In this document: in pieces, positions 1 through 5,900 of the stretch | Layout of the letters: each line of letters begins with the position of its first letter | How positions within the stretch are numbered: position 1 is the first letter of the stretch | Assembly (NCBI GenBank): GCA_023390785.1 | Contig: JAEWCE010000378.1 | Span: 1-11,435 of the forward strand | Reading direction: 5' to 3' | DNA: 11,435 nt | DNA from: Pseudomonadota bacterium | GTDB taxonomy: Bacteria > Pseudomonadota > Alphaproteobacteria > Rhizobiales > Devosiaceae | Position numbers and translations under genes: made by a program | The notes under the pieces: model-generated | The model's input: only the letters and a program-made list of their open reading frames with translations | Told to the model about the DNA's origin: nothing | Databases searched by the model: none

Positions 1-537
1 GATGAAGCGATCACGCTCGGGCATGGCCGTCAGTACCTCGGCCATGCGCCGAGTCATCAGGCGGAAATCGCCGGTGTCGAGCGGAATTCTGGTGTCGGTC
101 ATGGCATCGAGCAGGCGGTAGAAGCCGGCTGCGGTCAAACGCTTGAACGCCGTTTCGCCCTTGCGCGAACGGCGGCGGCCATAAACCACTTCGGCCTTTT
201 CAGCACGCAGCAGATCGCGCATCGGTCCGAGCAGTTCGGGCGGATCCTGCAGATCGGAATCGAGGACGAAGACCAGAGCGCCGGTGGCGGCCGCAAGTCC
301 GGCGGTCAGCGCCGCCTGATGCCCATAGTTGCGGGAGAGCTTGATCGCCACCACATGCGGATCGGCGGCCGCCAGCTCGCGGATGCGGTCCCACGTGGCG
401 TCGGTCGAGCCGTCGTCGACAAGGATGATTTCGTAGTGGCCGGGATCGACCCCGGCAACAGCGGCGGCGACGCGGCGATAGAACTCGCCGACCCCTGCCT
501 CTTCGTTGAAGCAGGGCGAGACAACTGAAAGCTGCAT
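1..537 (-). CDS. Family 2 glycosyltransferase, DPM1/GtrB-like (partial, 3' end outside window)
   Basis: Reading the minus strand from ATG at 537 gives 179 uninterrupted residues that run off the left edge. The N-terminus (MQLSVVSPCFNEE) is the classic GT-A opening. DDGSTD (residues 41-46) and DSDLQDPP (93-100) are the nucleotide-sugar and metal-binding motifs, and DTGDFRL (154-160) is the conserved block of bacterial dolichyl/undecaprenyl-phosphate sugar transferases. This family (DPM1, GtrB/YfdH, ArnC) moves a sugar from a nucleotide donor to a polyprenyl phosphate at the inner membrane face for envelope glycan modification; the usual C-terminal membrane helices would lie outside the window. 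An in-frame GTG at 543 is an alternative start. No strong Shine-Dalgarno is visible. Family is secure; the sugar is unknown. Confidence 0.9.
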   Translation of the reverse strand, partial: MQLSVVSPCFNEEAGVGEFYRRVAAAVAGVDPGHYEIILVDDGSTDATWDRIRELAAADPHVVAIKLSRNYGHQAALTAGLAAATGALVFVLDSDLQDPPELLGPMRDLLRAEKAEVVYGRRRSRKGETAFKRLTAAGFYRLLDAMTDTRIPLDTGDFRLMTRRMAEVLTAMPERDRFI

Positions 538-832
538 GGACACGGCGGCCGATGCCTGTGCCCCGGTTGCGGGCACCCCCTGCGTCTGCATCTGAGCCTG
601 CCCCCAGCGACCCCGCGACTCGTTGCGGCCCCAGGGCACGCCCCGCCGAAGCTGACCGACAGGTGTTAAGGATTGGTGGAGCGGCGACGCCCCCGCCGCG
701 GTGGGAGGGAGTTCACATAACCCGAACGTGATGTGATGTTTTGCCGGCGTTAACGCTGACAGGGTTAGGGAACTCATAAGCCCGTCGGCGAGTTTCGGCC
801 TTGGGCATTCCAGTATCGACAGAGTTGACTCT
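538..832. other. Divergent intergenic region (295 bases)
   Basis: Lies between the leftward glycosyltransferase and the rightward L,D-transpeptidase, so it should hold both promoters. It contains a 10-base perfect palindrome, GCGTTAACGC (747-756), and a possible EcfG-like promoter listed separately. No convincing open reading frame was seen. Reading frames crossing into 713-1279 on the minus strand are antisense shadows of the transpeptidase gene. Confidence 0.6.
769..794 (+). promoter_or_regulatory. Possible EcfG-like promoter for the L,D-transpeptidase
   Basis: GGAAC (769-773), 17 bases, then AGTT (791-794). The alphaproteobacterial general-stress sigma factor EcfG recognises GGAAC-N16/17-CGTT, so this is one mismatch away in the -10 element. 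A transcript from here would have a leader of about 30 bases before ATG 833. Weak on its own. Confidence 0.3.
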
Positions 833-1500
833 ATGACCGCAGCCGTTCTCGCTCCCTCCCGCCGCAGCTTTCTGGCCGGCGGTGCAAGCCTTGCCGCCCT
901 GTCCCTGGCGGGATGCGCCACACAGCGGATGAGGTCGGTCGAGACACCGCAATTCTCGCAATATTACCTCAGCATGTACGGGCCGCTGCCGAACGAGAAG
1001 TTCCCGGTGCCGGCCATCGACCTGACCAAGCTCGACCCCAACATGTTCCGCACCGAAGTGCCGGATCCGACGGGCGAGCGGCCGGGCACCATCGTGGTCA
1101 ACACGTCCGAGCGGCATCTGTACCTGGTGCAGGAAGGCGGCCAGGCGATTCGCTATGGCGTCGGCATCGGGCGCGAAGGCTTCGCCTGGTCGGGCAAGGC
1201 CAAGGTCGGGCGGAAGGCGGAGTGGCCGACCTGGACGCCGCCCAAGGAGATGCAGATTCGGCAGCCCGAAACGGCGCAATATGCCAACGGCATGCCGCCG
1301 GCCTCACCAATCCGCTCGGTGCACGCGCCATGTACATCTACCAGGACGGCCGCGATACGCTGTACCGCCTGCACGGTACGCTGGAGGTGTGGAGCATCGG
1401 CCAGGCGGTCTCGTCGGGCTGCGTGCGCCTGCTGTTCCACGATATCATCGATCTTTACGGCCGCTGCCCGGTGGGCACGCCGATCGTGGTCAATACCTAG
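833..1500 (+). pseudogene. L,D-transpeptidase (YkuD family) Tat lipoprotein, broken by a -1 frameshift
   Basis: The N-terminus has a twin-arginine motif (SRRSFL, residues 9-14) and a lipobox (LAGC, Cys28), predicting Tat export and lipidation. From about residue 84 a YkuD domain begins (GTIVVNTSERHLYLV). The frame from ATG 833 stays family-like to codon 155, then goes out of frame near 1295-1301 and ends at 1510 without an active site. The missing half continues one frame over: LTNPLGARAMYIYQDGRDT, then the HGT motif (His codon 1372-1374), SIGQAV, and catalytic SSGCVRL (Cys codon 1420-1422), to TAG at 1498-1500. Adding one base in CCGCCGG would restore a protein of about 222 residues. The family forms 3-3 peptidoglycan crosslinks or anchors lipoproteins. 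Either a true frameshift mutation or a sequencing error; both halves look well conserved, which favours a recent event or an error. Confidence 0.85.
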
Positions 1501-1811
1501 TAGCTGCTGATCGCGGCGTCCTTGAGCGTCACCACCAGGTAGTCCTGGGTCTGGGGCTTGCCCTTGCTGCCCGTCTTGCCCTTGCTCTCGGCGAGGGTGG
1601 CGCGGGTCGGCGTGACCGTGGTCGGGCAGGTCTTGTTGCCGTTCTTGTCGGTGGTGCAGTGATCGAAGTCGATGCAGCGCATGGTGTGGTTGAACGGATT
1701 GAGCGTGCAGCCGCGGCCGATGGCGCCGTCGCCGGCCTTGCTGTCGGCGAGGCTGGGCGTCGCGGCGGCGAGGCCGGCGACGAGGATGAGGCTGAGCGAG
1801 AGCTTGAGCAT
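1497..1811 (-). CDS. Small secreted four-cysteine protein, unknown function
   Basis: 104 residues from ATG 1811, chosen because GGAG lies about 8 bases upstream and the protein then opens with a clean signal peptide (MLKLSLSLILVAGLAAA, likely cut after SLA at 20-22); the upstream ATG at 1835 would spoil the signal. The mature part is small and polar with four cysteines (35, 46, 52, 62) in a compact block reading RGCTLNPFNH...CIDFDHC...TC, which could form two disulfides in the periplasm. The tail is rich in Lys, Gly and Thr (residues 70-90). I do not recognise a family. Its TAG stop shares CTAG (1497-1500) with the convergent transpeptidase gene. Confidence 0.75.
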   Translation of the reverse strand: MLKLSLSLILVAGLAAATPSLADSKAGDGAIGRGCTLNPFNHTMRCIDFDHCTTDKNGNKTCPTTVTPTRATLAESKGKTGSKGKPQTQDYLVVTLKDAAISSY

Positions 1812-1887
1812 TTGTGGTCTCCGTGTGGGGTTCATACCGCGTAGCCTCGCGCCGGCCGGCTGAACGGGCGCTGACGGGAGCTTTCAG

Positions 1888-1913
1888 GGAACCGCCGTTG
1901 GCCGCCGCCCGTT
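1888..1913 (+). promoter_or_regulatory. EcfG-type general stress response promoter
   Basis: GGAAC at 1888-1892, exactly 17 bases, then CGTT at 1910-1913. This matches the consensus (GGAAC-N16/17-CGTT) of the alphaproteobacterial general stress sigma factor EcfG in both elements. Transcription would start near 1920, about 20 bases before ATG 1941, with GGAGG (1930-1934) in the leader. Spacing to the gene is ideal, so the pair of small genes at 1941-2430 is predicted to be stress-induced. Confidence 0.75.
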
Positions 1914-1940
1914 TTACTCCGACGTTACCCGGAGGCGCAC

Positions 1941-2204
1941 ATGGCTCTCGATCCTGCCGAACGCGACGCGGCGAAGACCTCGCCAATGCAGATCGCCCAC
2001 AACCCACTGTTCACCGCGCGCGAGAAGATCGAAATGCTCAACGAACTCAAGGGCGAAGTGACTGGTCGAGAGGCCAATCCCGACCACCTCGGCTACAGCC
2101 CGGACGAGATCGACGCCGCGATCGCCGAAATTCGCCAGGAGGTGCAGGACGGCACCCGGCCCGAGACCTCGCTTGCGGGAGATATCTATGGCGACGACCA
2201 GTAA
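1941..2204 (+). CDS. Small soluble acidic protein, unknown function, predicted stress-induced
   Basis: 87 residues from ATG 1941 with a strong ribosome site (GGAGG about 6 bases upstream). No signal peptide, membrane segment or cysteine. The middle (TAREKIEMLNELKGEVTGRE, residues 25-44) and the stretch EIDAAIAEIRQEVQDG (residues 56-71) look helical and highly charged, with a loop NPDHLGYSPDEID between them, suggesting a small helical bundle. The end of the gene overlaps the start of the next gene by 17 bases, so the two are probably translationally coupled. It is the first gene behind a good EcfG-type promoter, and small proteins of unknown function are common in that regulon. No family recognised. 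Confidence 0.8.
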   Translation: MALDPAERDAAKTSPMQIAHNPLFTAREKIEMLNELKGEVTGREANPDHLGYSPDEIDAAIAEIRQEVQDGTRPETSLAGDIYGDDQ

Positions 2205-2430
2205 GCCGCATCCCGCTGCCGACGAGGAGCTGAAGCTCGAGACCGAGGCGGCGCAGAGCACCGGACTGGTGACTCCCGCGAGCTGGTGGCGGATCGGGCT
2301 GGTGGCGCTGCTGGCGGTGGTGGCGCTGCTGTTGATCGGGCAGTTGCTGAGCGGCAACCGGCAAACCGACGTGGTGCCCGGCACGCCGATCACGGCCCCA
2401 CAAACCAACGTGCCAGTTCCGGTCTCGTAG
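2188..2430 (+). CDS. Small single-span membrane protein, unknown function
   Basis: 80 residues from ATG 2188, preceded by GGGAG about 8 bases upstream; a TTG at 2173 is possible but less likely. Residues 1-30 are polar and charged. One hydrophobic segment follows (WWRIGLVALLAVVALLLIGQ, about 33-52), then a short Pro/Thr-rich tail ending PVPVS. With the basic residues before the helix being few, orientation is uncertain. It overlaps the preceding gene by 17 bases, so it is probably cotranscribed from the EcfG-type promoter at 1888-1913. Such small membrane proteins paired with small soluble proteins often appear among stress-regulated genes; no specific function is claimed. Confidence 0.75.
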   Translation: MATTSKPHPAADEELKLETEAAQSTGLVTPASWWRIGLVALLAVVALLLIGQLLSGNRQTDVVPGTPITAPQTNVPVPVS

Positions 2431-2447
2431 AACGGCACTACAGAAAT

Positions 2448-2481
2448 GCAGAAGGCCCGGCAGCAAGCCGGGCCTTCCTGC
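2448..2481. terminator. Bidirectional hairpin between convergent genes
   Basis: Perfect 10-base stem AAGGCCCGGC (2452-2461) / GCCGGGCCTT (2467-2476) with loop AGCAA; GCAG (2448-2451) and CTGC (2478-2481) extend it past one bulged C. It sits exactly between the rightward gene ending at 2430 and the leftward gene ending at 2495. U-tracts are poor on both sides, so termination strength is uncertain. Confidence 0.7.
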
Positions 2482-2494
2482 ACGAAGGGACCGA

Positions 2495-3163
2495 TCAGCC
2501 CTGCGTCAGGGGCGAGATCTGGATTTCGACGCGGCGGTTCTGCGAACGGCCGCTCTCGGTGGCGTTGGAGGCGATCGGGTCGCTCTCGCCCTTGCCCTCG
2601 ATATAGAAGCGGCGCTGGTCGACGCCCTGGTTGGCGAGGATGGTGGCGACCGCCACAGCGCGGCGCTGCGACAGATCCTGGTTGTGCGCGTCCGAACCGG
2701 TGTTGTCTGTATGGCCGGTGACATCGACGATGGTCTTGTTGAACTTCTTCAGCACGAGGCCGACCGACACCAGCGTGTCGTTGAAGGCGGTATTGACCGT
2801 TGCGGAATCCGTCTGGAACGTGATGTTGGACGGCATGTTGAGGATGATCTGATTGCCGACGCGGGTAACCGACACGCCGGTCGACTGCAACTGGGCGCGC
2901 AGCTCGGCTTCCTGCTGGTCCATGTAGTGACCCACGGCGGCGCCGGTGAGGCCCCCCAGGCCGGCACCGATCAGTGCGGCGATACGCGGATCATTGCCGG
3001 TGGCGGCGCCCGCAAAGGCCCCGACGACAGCGCCGGTGCCAGCGCCGATCATGGCGCCTCCGGCCGTCTTCGATAGCTGGGTGTCGCCGGTATAGGCGTT
3101 CATGGTGGTGCAGGCACTCAGCGACAAGGCTGCCAGCCCCGCAACAACGATCGAAGATTTCAT
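2495..3163 (-). CDS. OmpA-family outer membrane lipoprotein with glycine-zipper domain (YiaD-like)
   Basis: 222 residues from ATG 3163, selected because GAGGG lies 8 bases upstream and the protein then starts with a lipoprotein signal peptide ending in the lipobox LSAC (Cys18). Residues 34-80 form a glycine zipper (GGAMIGAGTGAVVGAFAG and a second Gly/Ala-rich stretch), as in inner-leaflet outer-membrane lipoproteins. Residues about 112-216 are an OmpA C-terminal domain: NITFQTDS, then TGHTDNTGS (149-157), NQDLSQRRA (161-169) and NRRVEIQI (209-216). Asp153 and Arg168 correspond to the residues that grip diaminopimelate in OmpA, so it should tie the outer membrane to peptidoglycan. It lies 88 bases after the SDR gene on the same strand. 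Alternative upstream starts would bury the signal peptide. Confidence 0.92.
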   Translation of the reverse strand: MKSSIVVAGLAALSLSACTTMNAYTGDTQLSKTAGGAMIGAGTGAVVGAFAGAATGNDPRIAALIGAGLGGLTGAAVGHYMDQQEAELRAQLQSTGVSVTRVGNQIILNMPSNITFQTDSATVNTAFNDTLVSVGLVLKKFNKTIVDVTGHTDNTGSDAHNQDLSQRRAVAVATILANQGVDQRRFYIEGKGESDPIASNATESGRSQNRRVEIQISPLTQG

Positions 3164-3251
3164 CGGTGTTCCCTCGGAAAAAGTCCGCCTCTCCTGCCCA
3201 GAGAATGCGGCAGCACGGTGATTGGAACAAGGGTCTGCGCAGCGATTTCCG

Positions 3252-4022
3252 TCAATGCGCCCAGCCACCGTCGACGATGAAATCCTGGGCGGAAATCATC
3301 TGGCTGTCGTCGGCGGCAAGGAATAGGGCCATGCGGGCCACATCGGCCGGATAGACGCGGCCGCGGAGCGCCTGGCCGGCGTCGATCATCCGGTTTTCGG
3401 CGTCACCGACGATGGTGGTGAGCTGCTTTTCGGTCATGATCCAGCCGGGAACCAGGGTGTTGACGCGGATGCCGTGCTGGCCCCAGTCGCGCGCCAGCGA
3501 GCGCGACATGCCGTGCATGGCGGCCTTGGCGGCGGTGTAGGCCGGCAGATTGCCGAGCATGATCATCCAGCTCAGCGAGCCGAAATTGATGATCGAGCCC
3601 TTCCCCGCCTCGATCATGCCGGGCACCACGGCCTGAGCCGCAAAGAATGAGTGCTTGAGGTTGACGCCGATCGACCAGTCCCACTGCTCCGGGGTGACGC
3701 TGTCCCACTCCATGCGGCGATCGTTGGCGGCGTTGTTGACCAGGGCCAGCGCGGGGCCATGGGCCGCCTCGAAGTCGCGGATGGTCGCCTGGTAGGCGTC
3801 GGTGTCGGTGATGTCGGTCGCGGCGAATTTGACCGTGTGGCCGGCAGCGTTGAGCTCGGCGGCCAGCGCCTTGCCGCGATCGGCCATGAGGTCGACGCAG
3901 CCGACCTTGCAGCCCTGCGCGGCGAAGGCGCGGACGATGGCCTCGCCAATGCCCGAGGCGCCGCCGGAGACGACAACGGGCATGCCCTCGAGGCTCGGAT
4001 AGATGGCGAAGCTGGACGGCAT
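3252..4022 (-). CDS. Short-chain dehydrogenase/reductase (SDR), substrate unknown
   Basis: 256 residues from ATG 4022 with AAGGAG about 7 bases upstream. Classical SDR: the nucleotide motif SGGASGIG (19-26), Asp44 at the end of the second strand (usually NAD preference), NNAA (96-99), Asn121, and the catalytic set Ser149, Tyr162, Lys166 (YTAAK), with VPGWIMT (191-197) after the fifth strand. The C-terminus DGGWAH is typical of the family. It should oxidise or reduce a small alcohol or ketone in the cytoplasm using NAD(H). The neighbours give no clear pathway: the lipoprotein gene downstream is 88 bases away and the acyltransferase upstream has its own terminator. All active-site residues are intact; substrate cannot be called from sequence. 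Confidence 0.93.
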   Translation of the reverse strand: MPSSFAIYPSLEGMPVVVSGGASGIGEAIVRAFAAQGCKVGCVDLMADRGKALAAELNAAGHTVKFAATDITDTDAYQATIRDFEAAHGPALALVNNAANDRRMEWDSVTPEQWDWSIGVNLKHSFFAAQAVVPGMIEAGKGSIINFGSLSWMIMLGNLPAYTAAKAAMHGMSRSLARDWGQHGIRVNTLVPGWIMTEKQLTTIVGDAENRMIDAGQALRGRVYPADVARMALFLAADDSQMISAQDFIVDGGWAH

Positions 4023-4081
4023 GGCGGGCTCCTTCGGGTTTGGCGTGACTTAGCCGCACGCAGGGTGACTCGCAAACGAAA

Positions 4082-4108
4082 ACGCCCGCCGGAAGTGCCG
4101 GCGGGCGT
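4082..4108 (-). terminator. Rho-independent terminator of the acyltransferase-like gene
   Basis: Perfect 11-base GC-rich stem ACGCCCGCCGG / CCGGCGGGCGT (4082-4092 and 4098-4108) with a 5-base loop. Read on the minus strand, the stem is followed by TTTTCGTTTG, a fair U-tract. It lies 22 bases after the stop codon of the gene at 4130-5455 and before the SDR gene, separating the two transcription units. Confidence 0.8.
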
Positions 4109-4129
4109 CCGACTTCATGGGCGTTTGCG

Positions 4130-5455
4130 TCAGGCCTCGTCGGCCTCGACAACGCTGCGGCCGGAGGGTGGCACCGGCATGGCTTCCACCTTGTCGAGCA
4201 GCGCGCTGATGCGGTCGACCATGGGGATCAGCCGCTCCTCAATGGCGAAGTTCAGGGTGACGTAGTCGCGACCGGGGCAGAAGGTGCAGATGTTCATGCT
4301 GTTGTGCCAGGCGCCGCAATAGATCGGCTCCACCATGCCGTTGGTCATGGGGCCATAGGTGCGGTGCGGGGGCACCAGCGTCAGGGTGATCTTGATGCCG
4401 GCCGAAAAGCGCCAGAAGCGGCGGCCCGGCAGCCACGAGGCGAGCCGGTTGAGCGACCGCAGGGTACGGAACATCGTATTCATCATCACCTGGAACTTGG
4501 TGATGTCTTTCTTTTCGATATGGCCGATGGTGTCGTCGATGTTGCGGACGTACTGGACGAAATCCTCGGACCATTTGAAGCTCGCCTGCAGGGCGCGGAC
4601 GCGGAAGAAATCGTCGTCGGCCTCGTGCCGGTTGGTGTCGAGCATGGTGTAGGCGGCGCCGATCACCTTGTCATTCATATGCTTCTGCTTGCCGTCGCCA
4701 TTGAGCGCATAGGTGACGAGGGCGAAATAGAGCGAGCGCTGACGCACGCCGAGCTTGTTGGCGACGGCGCGCAGGCGGTGGCGCGAGATGGCCAGGGTCT
4801 TGAAGCCGAACGGCTTGTCCTTGGGCGCCAGCAAGAGGCCGAGCACCACATAGGTCAGCGTCATCGACCAGGCGCTCAGCGTGCCGACCACGCGCGCCCA
4901 CCAACCGATCTTGTTGCTCTTGTCGGACATGACGCCATGCGCCGCCGATTGCGAGCGGGTGAGCAGAGCCGAGTCGGAGCCTTCGAGCAGCGCATGCGAC
5001 GAGCGCACCTGGATGATCGAGGCACGGCCCTCGGCGTCGGGGCCGCCCTTGCGCACCGCGATCTGCACGCGGAACAGCGGCAGGTCGTCGCGCTCGAAGA
5101 TGTCGGCCGACTTGCCCAGCCATTTGTCGGGGTAGCCGTCGAAGCTATCGACGTAGTCGATGGAGGTGATCGCATCGAGCAACTGCTTGGGGAAGGGCTG
5201 GCCCGGACGCGCGCCGAAGAAGCCGTGCGTCAGCTGCGGCGCCAGCGCCACCATCTCGGCGACGAGGTTGTCGAGGGAGTCCCGGTCGAAGGACTGCGTA
5301 GAAAACGCCGTGTAGAAGACCGTATCGCGCCCCTCGTAGAGGAACCACTGAAAGTCGGTGAACAGTGCTTGCGGGTCTTTTTTGACGGCAGCGAGCGCGA
5401 GATCGAGAATCTCGGCCTGGTCGCTGGCAAAACTCGACGACGAAAAACTCTTCAC
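4130..5455 (-). CDS. Divergent WS/DGAT-like (CoA-dependent acyltransferase superfamily) protein
   Basis: 441 residues from GTG 5455, supported by AGGGGG about 6 bases upstream. The layout resembles bacterial wax ester synthase/diacylglycerol acyltransferases and alcohol acyltransferases: PLFRVQIA (126-133), then SHALLEG (153-159) where the family has HHxxxDG, a hydrophobic stretch (about 192-210), a helix pattern ISRHRLRAVANKLGVRQRSL (223-242) like the vicinity of the family's second domain, and a C-terminal block with NG, EPIYCG and FAIEERLIPMVDRI like the family's closing strand and D(R)xxxPD element. The second His is kept, but the first His is Ser and Asp is Glu. Family activity is acyl transfer from acyl-CoA to an alcohol or diacylglycerol, giving storage lipid. 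Assignment rests on motif pattern only; it could be an inactive or altered relative. Monocistronic, with own promoter and terminator. Confidence 0.6.
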   Translation of the reverse strand: MKSFSSSSFASDQAEILDLALAAVKKDPQALFTDFQWFLYEGRDTVFYTAFSTQSFDRDSLDNLVAEMVALAPQLTHGFFGARPGQPFPKQLLDAITSIDYVDSFDGYPDKWLGKSADIFERDDLPLFRVQIAVRKGGPDAEGRASIIQVRSSHALLEGSDSALLTRSQSAAHGVMSDKSNKIGWWARVVGTLSAWSMTLTYVVLGLLLAPKDKPFGFKTLAISRHRLRAVANKLGVRQRSLYFALVTYALNGDGKQKHMNDKVIGAAYTMLDTNRHEADDDFFRVRALQASFKWSEDFVQYVRNIDDTIGHIEKKDITKFQVMMNTMFRTLRSLNRLASWLPGRRFWRFSAGIKITLTLVPPHRTYGPMTNGMVEPIYCGAWHNSMNICTFCPGRDYVTLNFAIEERLIPMVDRISALLDKVEAMPVPPSGRSVVEADEA

Positions 5456-5492
5456 TGAAGGCCCCCTACGCCCTTAGCAACCTGTTAACGGT

Positions 5493-5521
5493 GTTATTTC
5501 GTGCCGTCCGGTTGCGGTCAA
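5493..5521 (-). promoter_or_regulatory. Sigma70-type promoter for the acyltransferase-like gene
   Basis: On the minus strand, TTGACC (5516-5521) is followed by exactly 17 bases and AATAAC (5493-5498). The start would be near 5486, leaving a leader of about 30 bases before GTG 5455. The -35 element is five of six to consensus; the -10 is four of six. Confidence 0.5.
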
Positions 5522-5532
5522 CCGGCACGAAA
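5497..5532. repeat. Inverted repeat overlapping the promoter (putative operator)
   Basis: TTTCGTGCCG (5497-5506) and its exact reverse complement CGGCACGAAA (5523-5532), 16 bases apart; an inner pair CCGGTTG/CAACCGG (5508-5514, 5519-5525) strengthens the symmetry. It is flanked by a direct repeat GTTAACGGYGT (5484-5494 and 5540-5550). The arms cover the -35 and touch the -10 of the leftward promoter, the usual place for a repressor site. Confidence 0.6.
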
Positions 5533-5830
5533 CGATGATGTTAACGGCGTGGCCGAAACTCATCAGTCGTCCCGGCGGTGCCGCCGGAGGCGTGCGATCT
5601 AGCCGAGCGTTCCTGAATGGAAAATGAGCGCCGGGAACGGGGGATGCACGGAAACCCCTACCCAGATGACGCACAATATATAGAGTATACGCCGACCGGG
5701 TGCCCGCGCCGTTGCGACGGCACCACGGCGTTTGACTTTGGACGCGGCCCGCCGATGCCTCCGGTCGTTGTCCGACTGGACTTGAGGAGCGCTTCCGCTT
5801 CAAGGACTTAGGACGCCGGCACGCGGCGAA

Positions 5831-5844
5831 TTGACCAATGTCAA
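5831..5844. promoter_or_regulatory. FNR/FixK-type binding site upstream of hemA
   Basis: TTGAC-CAAT-GTCAA is a perfect 5-4-5 palindrome and fits the alphaproteobacterial FNR/FixK consensus TTGAY-N4-RTCAA. Its centre lies about 63 bases before ATG 5901. hemA is a known FnrL/FixK target in Rhodobacter and Bradyrhizobium. A matching -10 at the class II spacing is not obvious, so activation versus repression cannot be told. Confidence 0.65.
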
Positions 5845-5900
5845 GCGGCGCCCCAGCCCAATAGGGTCCGTTGCGCCGGTCACAGGGCTACGAGCATATC

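Larger units (their letters stand above)
5456..5900. other. Divergent intergenic region upstream of hemA (445 bases)
   Basis: Holds the leftward acyltransferase promoter with a palindrome (5484-5550), an AT-rich patch (5675-5690, containing TATATAGAGTATAC) in otherwise GC-rich DNA, a short hairpin GCCGT-TGCG-ACGGC (5708-5721), and the FNR/FixK-type box (5831-5844) before hemA. A 64-codon frame (5617-5811, plus) and a 109-codon frame (5474-5803, minus) show no signal, motif or ribosome site and look spurious. Confidence 0.6.

Noticed and set aside
713..1279. 188-codon minus-strand frame opposite the L,D-transpeptidase
   Set aside because: Antisense to a recognisable gene, no family features.
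3145..3172. GGAAC-N18-CGTT on the minus strand, like an EcfG promoter
   Set aside because: It lies across the start codon of the OmpA-like lipoprotein, so transcription would begin inside the gene; spacing is also one base too long.
4304..5458. 384-codon open frame on the plus strand opposite the acyltransferase-like gene
   Set aside because: Antisense shadow; the minus-strand gene has a ribosome site, promoter, terminator and family motifs.
5675..5690. AT-rich patch TATATAGAGTATAC as a promoter for hemA
   Set aside because: No acceptable -35 element at 16-18 bases on either strand.
5617..5811. 64-codon plus-strand frame before hemA
   Set aside because: No ribosome site, no motif, composition like noncoding GC-rich DNA, and it lies in a regulatory region.
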